Of a stretch of DNA of 64,000 bases, positions 42,401 through 50,553 are shown piece after piece. Location of the stretch: assembly GCA_045546975.1 (NCBI GenBank), contig JAZQDV010000006.1:62001-126000 (forward strand), in the 5' to 3' direction. The stretch comes from SIG480 sp045546975 (GTDB lineage Bacteria; Bacillota; Clostridia; Oscillospirales; JAAYXM01). Numbering within the stretch: position 1 is the stretch's first letter; every line of letters starts with the position of its first letter. The position numbers and the translations under genes were made by a program. The notes below the pieces were generated by a model. It made no database searches, had not been told where the DNA came from, and saw nothing but the letters and a program-made list of their open reading frames with translations.

Positions 42401-43097
42401 AAATAACCTTAGTTCTGACGGTATCCGCAAGAGCGTTGATAAGTTTGCAGATTCCCTCAAGAGCGCACAGATGATATTCATCCCCGGCGGATTCTCCGGC
42501 GGTGACGAGCCTGACGGAAGCGGTAAGTTTATTACGGCATTCTTCAGAAACGCCGCAGTAAAAGAGGGCGTAACAGAGCTTTTGGAAAAGCGTGACGGTC
42601 TTATGTGCGGTATCTGTAACGGATTCCAGGCACTTATAAAGCTTGGACTTGTTCCGTACGGTAAGATAATTGATACTGATGAAAATTGCCCGACGCTTAC
42701 ATTCAACACAATCGCACGTCACCAGTCAAGAATTGTAAGAACAAGAATCGCATCAAACAAGTCACCGTGGCTTGCGCTTACAAATGTTGGTGATGTATAT
42801 TCTGTTCCGATTTCTCATGGTGAAGGTCGTTTCCTTGCAGATGAGGAGCTTATTCGAAAGCTTGCTGCAAACGGTCAGATAGCTACTCAGTATGTTGACC
42901 TTCTTGGCAACGCAACAAGCGATGTTCATTTTAACCCGAACGATTCTATGTACGCTATCGAGGGTATCACATCCCCTGACGGCAGAGTTTTTGGTAAGAT
43001 GGGACACAGTGAGCGCGTAGGAGCAGGACTTTATAAGAATGTTTCAGGAAACTATGATATTCGTATGTTTGAAGCAGCAGTACGCTACTTCAAATAA
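39405..43097 (+). CDS. purL: FGAM synthase, large single-chain PurL with glutaminase domain
   Basis: 1230 residues. It combines the PurS-like N-terminus, two AIR-synthetase-like halves (WSDHCRHTTF, FKNETHNHPTEIEPFGGAAT, CNDFGAGGVSVAIGELADG) and a C-terminal class I glutaminase with nucleophile C1071 in GICNGFQ and the His of ISHGEGRF. The catalytic Cys is present, unlike in the PurF neighbour. It turns FGAR plus glutamine into FGAM. The one-chain form resembles the proteobacterial arrangement, but clade II one-chain PurL is common in Clostridia. GGAATAAC precedes the ATG. Confidence 0.95.
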   Translation: MVFRVFVEKKKELANEARALLSDARSLLGKKNLTEVRVINRYDAENITEELFDYAKKTVFSEPQLDIVTDEVTGTDNATVFAVEYLPGQFDQRADSAAQCIQIISQGERPTVKTAKIYVLYGNLSESDIADIKKYVINPVEAREATLEKPETLKTEYDIPTEVKTLDGFIDLDRKGLEAFVSEYGLAMDADDIEFCQEYFKKENRNPTITEIRMIDTYWSDHCRHTTFLTVIDDVKFEDELLQKTYDEYIEIRRELGRTKPVCLMDLATVAVKYLKKNGHLDRLDESEEINACTVKIDVEIDGKVEPWLLLFKNETHNHPTEIEPFGGAATCIGGAIRDPLSGRSYVYGAMRLTGAADPLKPVNETMKGKLPQRKIVTTAAAGYSSYGNQIGLATGIVDEIYHDGYAAKRMEIGAVIAAAPQENVRRERPAPGDVVILLGGSTGRDGCGGATGSSKSHTATSLETCGAEVQKGNAPEERKLQRLFRNSEASKMIKRCNDFGAGGVSVAIGELADGLEINLNAVPKKYEGLDGTELAISESQERMAVVIAAEDTDKFLALANSENLQACPVAVVTELPRLVMYWNDKKIVDISREFLNSNGADKHINVTATKPNLKEQKIEGGFKDNYKRIADDLNICSKRGLSERFDSTIGAGTVLMPFGGKYQLTPIQAMVQKISVEKKHTNDCSFMSWGYNPFITEQSPYHGAYMAVVESVCKLIATGAEFKDVYLTFQEYFERLGRDEKRWGKPLSALLGAFKAQKELKIGSIGGKDSMSGTFENLDVPPTLVSFAVTCGKVSDVISPEFKKAGNKVVVISPEFDENGLPKTESLLSVFRKVTSLMRSGKVLAAYTPGLGGIAEAVMKMSFGNMLGFKFSDDISVSELFKYSYASFVLEVTDDVREGKLLGYVTDDNKLTLGGESVCLTELLGIYEDKLESVFSCNIEDRETPMENFKFEAKEWSAPAIKTAKPKVLIPAFPGTNCEFDSAKAVRDAGAEPEIMVINNLSSDGIRKSVDKFADSLKSAQMIFIPGGFSGGDEPDGSGKFITAFFRNAAVKEGVTELLEKRDGLMCGICNGFQALIKLGLVPYGKIIDTDENCPTLTFNTIARHQSRIVRTRIASNKSPWLALTNVGDVYSVPISHGEGRFLADEELIRKLAANGQIATQYVDLLGNATSDVHFNPNDSMYAIEGITSPDGRVFGKMGHSERVGAGLYKNVSGNYDIRMFEAAVRYFK

Positions 43098-43114
43098 ATG
43101 TAGGAGGAATAGTC

Positions 43115-44791
43115 GTGGGATATAAGACCGATATTGAGATAGCTCAGAGCGCAGAAATGCGTCCTATATGCGAAATTGCAAAAAAGGCGCATGTTGACGA
43201 AAAATATGTTGAGCAATACGGCAAGTACAAGGCAAAAATAGATTTGTCTCTTCTTTCCGAAACTGACAGAGAGAACGGAAAACTTGTCCTTGTTACAGCC
43301 ATAACGCCAACCTCTGCAGGAGAGGGCAAAACCACAACAACCATCGGTCTTGCTGACGGACTTTCAAGAATAGGCAAAGATGTAACGGTTGCACTTCGCG
43401 AACCGTCTCTCGGTCCTGTTTTCGGAATCAAGGGCGGTGCGGCAGGTGGAGGCTATGCTCAGGTTGTGCCGATGGAGGATATAAACCTTCACTTTACAGG
43501 TGATTTTCACGCGATAGGTGCGGCAAACAACCTCCTTGCGGCAATGCTTGATAACCACATTCACCAGGGCAATGCACTCGGTATTGATGTCAGAAAGATT
43601 ACATGGAAGCGCTGTGTTGATATGAACGACCGTCAGCTTCGCTCTATTGCCTGCGGCCTTGGCGGTGCGAAGAACGGTGTTCCGCGCGAGGACGGGTTTG
43701 ATATCACTGTTGCAAGTGAAATAATGGCAGTTTTGTGTCTCTCAACCTCAATCACAGACCTAAAAGAGCGTCTTGCGCGCATAATCGTAGGATACACCTA
43801 TGATGATAAGCCTGTCACCTGTGGTGAGCTCAATGCCCACGGTGCAATGACGGCACTCTTAAAGGATGCACTCAAGCCAAATCTTGTACAGACACTTGAG
43901 GGTACTCCTGCGTTTGTGCATGGCGGGCCGTTTGCAAATATAGCACACGGCTGCAACTCTGTTATGGCAACAAAGATGGCACTTAAAATGGGTGACTATA
44001 CAGTTACGGAAGCCGGCTTTGGTGCAGATCTTGGTGCTGAAAAGTTTCTTGATATCAAGTGCCGTGTTGCAGGACTCCGTCCTGATGCGGTTGTTGTCGT
44101 AGCAACTGTAAGGGCACTTAAAATGCACGGTGGACGAGCAAAAACGGAACTTTCAGAAGAGGATGTTACGGCTCTTGAAAAGGGAATACCAAATCTCTTG
44201 AAGCATGTTTCAAATGTCAAGAACGTATACGGACTCCCGTGCGTTGTTGCGGTAAACAGATTCCCGACAGATACTGATAAGGAAATTGATTTTATAATAA
44301 AGAAATGTCAGGAGCTTGGTGTGAATACGGTGCTTTCAACTGTGTGGGCAGACGGTGGTGCCGGCGGCGAGGCTCTTGCACGCGAGGTTGTCCGTCTCTG
44401 TGAAGAGGGTGAAAACAACTTCTCATATAGCTACGACCTTGATTCAACAATAGAGGAAAAGATTTTAACTATTGCAACCAAGGTATACGGTGCTGACGGG
44501 GTAACAATTCTTCCTGAAGCAAAAAAGCAGATAGAAAATCTCGAAAAGCTCGGTTTTGGAAACCTGCCTATATGCGTTGCAAAAACACAGTACAGCTTTT
44601 CGGATAATCCTGCACTTCTTGGTGCACCTGAGGGATTTAAGATTACAATAAAGAACGTCAAGGTTTCTGCAGGTGCAGGCTTCATTGTGGTTCTTACGGG
44701 CAATATAATGACAATGCCGGGTCTTCCGAAGGTTCCGTCTGCCGAAAAGATAGATGTTGACGAAAACGGAAGAATAACAGGTCTGTTTTAA
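43115..44791 (+). CDS. fhs: Formate--tetrahydrofolate ligase
   Basis: 558 residues. GTG start with AGGAGG upstream. The P-loop TPTSAGEGKTTTTIGLADGL (TPTSAGEGKTTTT), GPVFGIKGGAAGGGYAQVVP and GDFHAIGAANNLLAA are diagnostic. It makes 10-formyl-THF from formate, THF and ATP, feeding PurN and AICAR transformylase in the same operon, and is also a Wood-Ljungdahl methyl-branch enzyme. Last gene of the operon; no separate terminator lies between it and the TPP leader promoter. Confidence 0.97.
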   Translation: MGYKTDIEIAQSAEMRPICEIAKKAHVDEKYVEQYGKYKAKIDLSLLSETDRENGKLVLVTAITPTSAGEGKTTTTIGLADGLSRIGKDVTVALREPSLGPVFGIKGGAAGGGYAQVVPMEDINLHFTGDFHAIGAANNLLAAMLDNHIHQGNALGIDVRKITWKRCVDMNDRQLRSIACGLGGAKNGVPREDGFDITVASEIMAVLCLSTSITDLKERLARIIVGYTYDDKPVTCGELNAHGAMTALLKDALKPNLVQTLEGTPAFVHGGPFANIAHGCNSVMATKMALKMGDYTVTEAGFGADLGAEKFLDIKCRVAGLRPDAVVVVATVRALKMHGGRAKTELSEEDVTALEKGIPNLLKHVSNVKNVYGLPCVVAVNRFPTDTDKEIDFIIKKCQELGVNTVLSTVWADGGAGGEALAREVVRLCEEGENNFSYSYDLDSTIEEKILTIATKVYGADGVTILPEAKKQIENLEKLGFGNLPICVAKTQYSFSDNPALLGAPEGFKITIKNVKVSAGAGFIVVLTGNIMTMPGLPKVPSAEKIDVDENGRITGLF

Positions 44792-44813
44792 TCGGGAAAG
44801 TATTACAATTTGA

Positions 44814-44842
44814 TTGACATTAAAACAGAAAAGTATTATAAT
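44814..44842 (+). promoter_or_regulatory. Sigma-A promoter of the thiamine operon
   Basis: TTGACA (44814-44819), 17 bases, TATAAT (44837-44842): a consensus match about 15 bases before the TPP aptamer. Confidence 0.9.
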
Positions 44843-44857
44843 GTAAAAAATTGAAAA

Positions 44858-44942
44858 AACGGGAGCTTGTGTTACAGGCTGAGAGGAAGGTGAAACCTTC
44901 GACCGAGAACCTGATTTGGATAATGCCAACGTAGGGATGCCT
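44858..44942 (+). ncRNA. TPP (Thi-box) riboswitch
   Basis: The conserved thi-box pieces occur in order: GGGAGC, CAGGCTGAGAGG, a GAAGG/CCTTC arm, GAACCTGATTTGGATAATGCC and CAACGTAGGGA. TTGG/CCAA forms the arm at the pyrophosphate side. Binding of thiamine pyrophosphate should favour the terminator that follows. Confidence 0.95.
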
Positions 44943-44976
44943 GATACGCAAGTTTCGGGAAAGACCGGGTAATATG

Positions 44977-45009
44977 AGAAGCTACCAAATCGGTAGCTTC
45001 TTTTTTTGT
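44977..45009 (+). terminator. Expression-platform terminator of the TPP riboswitch
   Basis: GAAGCTACC pairs with GGTAGCTTC around a short loop, followed by seven T. It ends just before the thiS ribosome binding site (GGAGG at 45018-45022). Confidence 0.88.
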
Positions 45010-45030
45010 TGAGTTTTGGAGGTGAAAAAC

Positions 45031-45225
45031 GTGGTAAAAATTAATGGAGAGAATTTAGATGTAGGCGGTAGGTCCGTTGCAGAATATCTTAATTCTGCAG
45101 GTTACGACTTAATGCGTGTCGCGGTGGAACTGAACGGCGATATAGTTCCTAAAACGCAGTATGATGCTGCGATTTTCAAGGACGGCGACAGCGTTGAGGT
45201 TGTAAGCTTTGTGGGAGGTGGTTGA
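45031..45225 (+). CDS. thiS: Sulfur carrier protein ThiS
   Basis: 64 residues, ubiquitin-like, starting VKINGENLDVGGRSV and ending with the required Gly-Gly (FVGGG) that becomes the thiocarboxylate. GTG start at 45031 with GGAGG eight bases upstream. It donates sulfur for the thiazole ring. thiF starts one base after its stop. Confidence 0.92.
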   Translation: MVKINGENLDVGGRSVAEYLNSAGYDLMRVAVELNGDIVPKTQYDAAIFKDGDSVEVVSFVGGG

Positions 45226-45226
45226 T

Positions 45227-45862
45227 ATGATTCCTACTAAAAAAGAATGGATGAAAGCTCTAAATGACAGACACGGAATTGAGTTTCAAGAGAAAATTTC
45301 ATCCACAACTGTTGCTGTATGCGGTCTGGGAGGTCTTGGCTCCAACATAGCTACCTCACTTGCTCGTGCAGGTATAGGAAAACTCATACTGATCGATTTT
45401 GACAAAGTAGATATAACAAATCTGCATCGTCAGCAGTATAAGGCAAATCAAATTGGAATCAGCAAGACAGAAGCTTTGCAGGACAATCTTAAAGGAATAA
45501 ATCCCTATCTTGAAATTGAGATACATAATGTTTATCTTGATGAAAACAATGCAAGGTATATTCTTTCAGATGCCCAAATTATCTGCGAAGCATTTGATAA
45601 CGCAGAAGCAAAAGCAAACATTGTCAACTTTGTTTTAGAGAAAATGCCTGAAAAATACATTGTTGTTGCATCTGGCATGGCAGGCCTTGGCAGTGCCAAT
45701 GCAATACATACACGAAAGATTTCAAAGAGGTTTTATCTTTGCGGCGATGAAGAAAGTGATGTAAAAGACGGAATTGGTCTTGTATCATCAAGAGTGATGC
45801 TGTGTGCTGCACATCAGGCACATACAGTTTTAAGAATTATAGCAGAAGAATACGAAGTATAG
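45227..45862 (+). CDS. thiF: ThiS adenylyltransferase ThiF
   Basis: 211 residues. E1-like/MoeB fold: nucleotide loop VAVCGLGGLGSNIATSLARAG, DFDKVDITNLHRQQY and AFDNAEAK. It adenylates the ThiS C-terminus so that sulfur can be added. It belongs to the short ThiF group; the second CxxC zinc pair of longer MoeB-type proteins is not visible. GGGAGGTGG precedes the ATG at 45227. Next to thiS and thiG, which fixes the function. Confidence 0.92.
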   Translation: MIPTKKEWMKALNDRHGIEFQEKISSTTVAVCGLGGLGSNIATSLARAGIGKLILIDFDKVDITNLHRQQYKANQIGISKTEALQDNLKGINPYLEIEIHNVYLDENNARYILSDAQIICEAFDNAEAKANIVNFVLEKMPEKYIVVASGMAGLGSANAIHTRKISKRFYLCGDEESDVKDGIGLVSSRVMLCAAHQAHTVLRIIAEEYEV

Positions 45863-45878
45863 AAAGAAGGAAACGCAA

Positions 45879-46649
45879 ATGAACAGTGATAAACTTGTTA
45901 TCGGAGGTCACGAATTTAATTCCCGTTTTATTTTAGGTTCAGGAAAATACTCGCTTAATTTAATTGAAGCTGCGGTAAAGGATGCAGGTGCGGAGATTAT
46001 AACTCTTGCTGTACGCCGAGCAAACACAAAAGAACAAGAAAACATTTTGGATTTTATTCCAAAGGGGATAACACTTCTTCCAAACACAAGCGGAGCAAGA
46101 AATGCTGAAGAAGCAGTGCGAATTGCAAGACTTGCCCGTGAGCTTGGGTGCGGCAATTTCGTTAAGATTGAAATTATGCGTGATTCAAAGTATCTTCTCC
46201 CTGATAATACTGAAACAATTAAGGCAACAGAAATTCTTGCAAATGATGGATTTGTTGTTATGCCATATATGTACCCTGACTTAAATGTTGCCCGTGACTT
46301 AGTTAATGCAGGAGCTGCAACCATAATGCCTCTTGCATCGCCCATAGGTTCGAATAAAGGTCTTGCAACAAAAGACTTTATTCAGATCCTCATTGATGAA
46401 ATTGATTTACCCATTATTGTCGATGCAGGTATCGGTAAACCTTCTCAGGCTTGCGAAGCGATGGAAATGGGTGCTGCTGCAATTATGGCAAATACGGCAC
46501 TCGCTACCGCAGGAGACTTGCCGCTTATGGCATCAGCTTTCCGTCATGCAATCGAGGCAGGAAGAAAAGCTTACCTTTCAGGGCTTGGCAGAGTTCTTAC
46601 TCGTGGTGCAGCTGCATCAGATCCCCTTACGGGATTTTTGCGTGATTGA
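45879..46649 (+). CDS. thiG: Thiazole synthase ThiG
   Basis: 256 residues, TIM-barrel. LVIGGHEFNSRFILGSGKY at the start, ITLAVRRAN, the Schiff-base lysine in FVKIEIMRDSKYLLPD, MPLASPIGSNKGL and IVDAGIGKPSQA are family motifs. It condenses DXP, dehydroglycine and ThiS thiocarboxylate to the thiazole phosphate. AAGGA precedes the ATG. Confidence 0.97.
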   Translation: MNSDKLVIGGHEFNSRFILGSGKYSLNLIEAAVKDAGAEIITLAVRRANTKEQENILDFIPKGITLLPNTSGARNAEEAVRIARLARELGCGNFVKIEIMRDSKYLLPDNTETIKATEILANDGFVVMPYMYPDLNVARDLVNAGAATIMPLASPIGSNKGLATKDFIQILIDEIDLPIIVDAGIGKPSQACEAMEMGAAAIMANTALATAGDLPLMASAFRHAIEAGRKAYLSGLGRVLTRGAAASDPLTGFLRD

Positions 46650-46658
46650 GGAGGCTTT

Positions 46659-47915
46659 ATGATGGAAAATCAATTTTTTGTAGACTCGGAGCATTTATCG
46701 CCTGAAGCACTTGCAAGAAAGCATCAGCTTGAAACGGAGCCTTCCTCACGAAAAAATCATATGGAATACTTACCGGGTATGGAGAAAATAGAATCGGATG
46801 TTTGCAAAAATGTAATGGAGCAGATGAATTCTTTTGATTACTCTAAATATACTGCCAAAGATGTAAAAGCGGCATTGGAGCGTGATACTTGCACCATAGA
46901 AGATTTTAAGGCACTTCTTTCTCCTGCGGCTGAAACATTTTTAGAGCAGATGGCACAGAAGGCGAGACTTGAAACAAGTAAACATTTCGGAAACACTGTA
47001 TACCTTTTTACGCCTCTTTACATTGCCAATTACTGTGAGAATTACTGCGTGTATTGCGGGTTTAACTGCTATAACCACATTAACCGTATGAAGCTATCTA
47101 TGGAGCAGATTGAAAAAGAAATGCAGGTTATTGCCGAAAGCGGTATGGAAGAAATTCTGATTCTGACAGGGGAAAGCCGCACTCAAAGCGATATAGCGTA
47201 TATCGGTGAAGCATGCAAACTTGCAAGAAAGTATTTTCGTATGGTAGGGCTCGAAATATATCCCGTAAATACCGACGAATACAAGTACCTTCACGAGTGC
47301 GGCGCTGACTATGTAACCGTGTTTCAGGAAACTTATGATACAGAAAAGTATGAACAGTTACATTTGCTTGGTCACAAGAGAGTGTGGCCATATCGTTTCG
47401 ATGCACAGGAGCGAGCACTTATGGGCGGTATGCGAGGTGTAGCGTTTTCAGCACTTTTGGGACTATCGGATTTCAGAAAGGATGCTTTAGCAAGTGCGCT
47501 TCATGTGTACTACCTGCAAAGAAAATATCCTTTTGCTGAAATGTCGCTCTCCTGTCCCAGACTCAGGCCTATTATAAATAATGATAAAATCAATCCATTG
47601 GATGTTCACGAAAAACAACTATGTCAAATAATCTGCGCTTATCGTATCTTCTTGCCCTTTGTAGGGATAACAGTATCTTCACGTGAAAGTGCTGAATTTA
47701 GAAATGGTATTGTGAAAATTGCTGCAACAAAGGTTTCAGCAGGTGTTTCTACCGGAATCGGCGACCATGAAAGTAAGTACAGTGGAAAAGAATCAGATAA
47801 AGTGCAGGGCGATGAACAGTTTGAGATTGCCGATAACAGAAGTCTTGAAAAGATGTATAAAGACATTGCGGACGAAGGCTTACAGCCTGTTCTGAATGAC
47901 TATCTTTATGTGTAG
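46659..47915 (+). CDS. thiH: 2-iminoacetate synthase ThiH (radical SAM)
   Basis: 418 residues. The radical SAM cluster is C126-xxx-C130-xx-C133 (YCENYCVYCGF). GESRTQSDIAYI, ETYDTEKYEQLHLLGHK (ETYDTEKYEQLH) and a C-terminal Cys-free tail follow the family. It cleaves tyrosine to dehydroglycine, so the pathway is the anaerobic ThiH route rather than oxygen-dependent ThiO. GAGGAGG precedes the ATG. A second ATG follows immediately. Confidence 0.95.
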   Translation: MMENQFFVDSEHLSPEALARKHQLETEPSSRKNHMEYLPGMEKIESDVCKNVMEQMNSFDYSKYTAKDVKAALERDTCTIEDFKALLSPAAETFLEQMAQKARLETSKHFGNTVYLFTPLYIANYCENYCVYCGFNCYNHINRMKLSMEQIEKEMQVIAESGMEEILILTGESRTQSDIAYIGEACKLARKYFRMVGLEIYPVNTDEYKYLHECGADYVTVFQETYDTEKYEQLHLLGHKRVWPYRFDAQERALMGGMRGVAFSALLGLSDFRKDALASALHVYYLQRKYPFAEMSLSCPRLRPIINNDKINPLDVHEKQLCQIICAYRIFLPFVGITVSSRESAEFRNGIVKIAATKVSAGVSTGIGDHESKYSGKESDKVQGDEQFEIADNRSLEKMYKDIADEGLQPVLNDYLYV

Positions 47916-47927
47916 GGGAAAAAGAAG

Positions 47928-48560
47928 ATGAGAAGATTTGATACAACACTATATTTTATAACTGACAGCACAAATTTTGCGGAAGAAGAATTTCTTTATC
48001 GTATAGAGCAAGCGCTCTTGGGCGGAGTAACACTTTTGCAACTTCGTGAAAAAGAAAAATCAACGAGAGAATATATTGCACTTGCTGAAAAGGTACATAC
48101 ACTTACAAAGAAATATAATGTTCCGCTGATTATTGACGACAGAGTGGATGTTGCTCTCGCCACTTCGGCAGAAGGCGTTCATCTCGGACAAAGCGATATG
48201 CCAATTTCTACAGCGAGAAAAATTCTTGGTGATGATTTTATTATCGGAGCAACAACTAAAACTGTTCCGCAGGCTCTTGAAGCTTATGAACAAGGCGCAG
48301 ACTATCTTGGTGTCGGTGCAATTTATCCAACTACGACAAAAGTAAAAACAGTTCTCACATCAACAGAAACACTTGATGCGATATGCAGAGCTGTCCAAAT
48401 CCCTGTAAATGCTATCGGGGGACTCAATAAGGACAATATAAATGTTCTTAAAGGGATACCTATATGCGGAATTTGTGTGGTTTCTGCCATTATGAAGGCG
48501 CAAGATGTGAGAAAAGAAGCAGAAGTATTACTCGGTAAAGTAAAGGAGCTTAGAAGATGA
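47928..48560 (+). CDS. thiE: Thiamine-phosphate synthase
   Basis: 210 residues. Motifs: LYFITDSTNF, VTLLQLREKEKSTREY, LIIDDRVDVALATSAEGVHLGQSDMP (in parts: IIDDRVDVAL, GVHLGQSDMP) and YLGVGAIYPTTTK. It joins HMP-PP to thiazole phosphate. GGGGAAAAAG precedes the ATG. It overlaps thiD by four bases. Confidence 0.96.
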   Translation: MRRFDTTLYFITDSTNFAEEEFLYRIEQALLGGVTLLQLREKEKSTREYIALAEKVHTLTKKYNVPLIIDDRVDVALATSAEGVHLGQSDMPISTARKILGDDFIIGATTKTVPQALEAYEQGADYLGVGAIYPTTTKVKTVLTSTETLDAICRAVQIPVNAIGGLNKDNINVLKGIPICGICVVSAIMKAQDVRKEAEVLLGKVKELRR

Positions 48561-49363
48561 AGTGTGTGCTTACAATTGCAGGGAGTGACTGTAGCGGTGG
48601 CGCTGGTATTCAAGCAGATATTAAAACAATGACGATGAATGGTGTTTATGCTATGAGCGCAATAACGGCACTTACCGCACAAAACACGACCGGAGTGAGA
48701 GCGATTTTGGAGTCAACACCTGAATTCCTGAAACAACAATTAGATGCGGTATTTGAGGATATCCATCCCGATGCCGTAAAAATCGGTATGGTATCATCGG
48801 GTGAATTAATCCGCGTCATTGCAGACCGGCTTAGGTTTTATGGGGCAAAAAATATTGTTGTGGATCCTGTCATGGTTGCGACAAGCGGATCGTCGCTCAT
48901 GAAAACAGATGCAGTTAAAACGCTTACCAAAGAACTACTTCCAATAGCGACACTTGTTACACCTAATATTCCTGAGGCAGAGGTTTTGTCAGGATTTAAC
49001 ATTGAAACCAAAGAGAATATGCAAAAAGCAGCAAAAGTTATTAGTAATGCACGTGGCTGTGCTGTTCTCTTAAAGGGTGGACACAACATCAATGATGCCA
49101 ATGATCTTTTATATGTAAACGGAGAGTATCATTGGTTTGAGGGAAAACGAATAGATAATCCGAACACACACGGTACAGGGTGTACGCTATCCAGTGCTAT
49201 TGCATCAAACCTTGCAAAGGGCTTTGTGCTTACCCGGTCTGTACAAAGAGCGAAGGAATATATTTCAGGCGCTCTTTCTGCAATGCTTGATTTAGGGAGT
49301 GGTTCGGGGCCGATTCAACACAATTTTGATTTACAAGGTGAATATACAAGGGAGGTTGAATGA
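48557..49363 (+). CDS. thiD: HMP/HMP-phosphate kinase
   Basis: 268 residues. Ribokinase-like fold: IAGSDCSGGAGIQADIKTM, ALTAQNTTGV, VVDPVMVATSG, LVTPNIPEAEVLSG and the catalytic loop NTHGTGCTLSSAIA. It phosphorylates hydroxymethylpyrimidine twice, which suits salvage of HMP brought in by the CytX-like transporter downstream. Starts inside the thiE stop (ATGA overlap). Confidence 0.96.
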   Translation: MKCVLTIAGSDCSGGAGIQADIKTMTMNGVYAMSAITALTAQNTTGVRAILESTPEFLKQQLDAVFEDIHPDAVKIGMVSSGELIRVIADRLRFYGAKNIVVDPVMVATSGSSLMKTDAVKTLTKELLPIATLVTPNIPEAEVLSGFNIETKENMQKAAKVISNARGCAVLLKGGHNINDANDLLYVNGEYHWFEGKRIDNPNTHGTGCTLSSAIASNLAKGFVLTRSVQRAKEYISGALSAMLDLGSGSGPIQHNFDLQGEYTREVE

Positions 49364-49364
49364 G

Positions 49365-50540
49365 ATGGAAGAAAAACGTACATCGGTATTTGAAAACGGA
49401 CTTATTTGGTTTGGTGCCGCAGTTTCTATTGCAGAAATTCTGACAGGAACTTATTTTGCACCGCTCGGTTTTAATAGGGGCGTACTTGCCATAATTATAG
49501 GTCATATAATTGGTTGCGCAATGCTTTTCTTAGCCGGGCTTATTGGCGGTAAGGTTCGCAAAAGCTCAATGGAAACTGCAAAGATGAGTTTTGGAAGTAA
49601 GGGCGCTTTGCTTTTCTCGGTGCTAAATATTGTTCAGCTTATTGGATGGACTGCTATTATGATTTATGACGGAGCACTTGCGATAAGCAGTATTTTTGAC
49701 ATTGGTAATTGGATTTGGTGTATTGTTATTGGTGCGTTAATTGTTCTTTGGATTATGATAGGTATCAAAAATCTTGGTAAAGTAAACACTGTTGCAATGA
49801 CAGCGCTATTTGTTCTGACAATTATCCTCAGCTTTGTCATCTTTGGAAAAGGTACAATGCATAATATTACCGTAGAAGGTATGAGCTTTGGTGCGGCAGT
49901 GGAATTATCTGTTGCGATGCCTCTTTCCTGGTTGCCCTTGATCTGCGACTATACAAGAGAAGCAAAGAAACCCTTAAAAGCTACCGCTGTCAGCGCGATT
50001 ACATACGGTGTTATCAGTTGCTGGATGTATATAATTGGTATGGGCGCAACTATATTTACGGCAGAATCCGATATTGCACAAATTATGGTAAAAGCAGGGC
50101 TTGGTATTGCAGGTCTTTTAATTATCGTGTTTTCAACGGTTACAACGACATTCCTTGATGCATATTCTGCAGGAGTATCAAGTGAATCTATAACTAAAAA
50201 AGTTAATGCTAAATGGGTAGCCATTGCCGTAACTGTCATTGGTACGCTTGGTGCGATATTTTTGCCGCTTACAGACATTACAGACTTTTTATATTTTATA
50301 GGTTCGGTGTTTGCACCGATGATAGCTATTCAGATTGCTGACTTTTTCATTCTGAAACAAAACAAGGAGGCAAGTGATTTCAATATTCAGAATTTGATTA
50401 TCTGGCTTGCAGGATTTGTTATTTACAGGATGTTAATGAGTGTTGATATCATTGTTGGAAGCACATTTGTAGATGTGGTTTTAACGATAATAATCTGTAT
50501 TGCGGTCAAGCTAATCAAAAGGAAAATATATTTTCGGTAA
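49365..50540 (+). CDS. cytX: Putative hydroxymethylpyrimidine transporter CytX (NCS1)
   Basis: 391 residues with about 12 membrane helices (first near FENGLIWFGAAVSIAEILTG). It looks like a nucleobase:cation symporter of the NCS1 family, including SVAMPLSWLPLICDYTR. CytX genes are typically TPP-regulated and co-localised with thiD/thiE, and are thought to import HMP. The ATG at 49365 has GGGAGG upstream, one base after the thiD stop; an in-frame start further upstream would lie inside thiD. Last gene of the operon, converging on spoIIR. Confidence 0.88.
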   Translation: MEEKRTSVFENGLIWFGAAVSIAEILTGTYFAPLGFNRGVLAIIIGHIIGCAMLFLAGLIGGKVRKSSMETAKMSFGSKGALLFSVLNIVQLIGWTAIMIYDGALAISSIFDIGNWIWCIVIGALIVLWIMIGIKNLGKVNTVAMTALFVLTIILSFVIFGKGTMHNITVEGMSFGAAVELSVAMPLSWLPLICDYTREAKKPLKATAVSAITYGVISCWMYIIGMGATIFTAESDIAQIMVKAGLGIAGLLIIVFSTVTTTFLDAYSAGVSSESITKKVNAKWVAIAVTVIGTLGAIFLPLTDITDFLYFIGSVFAPMIAIQIADFFILKQNKEASDFNIQNLIIWLAGFVIYRMLMSVDIIVGSTFVDVVLTIIICIAVKLIKRKIYFR

Positions 50541-50553
50541 TGTCCTTAACGGA

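Noticed and set aside
42039..42722. Open frame of 227 codons opposite purL
   Set aside because: Antisense shadow of the conserved glutaminase region of PurL.
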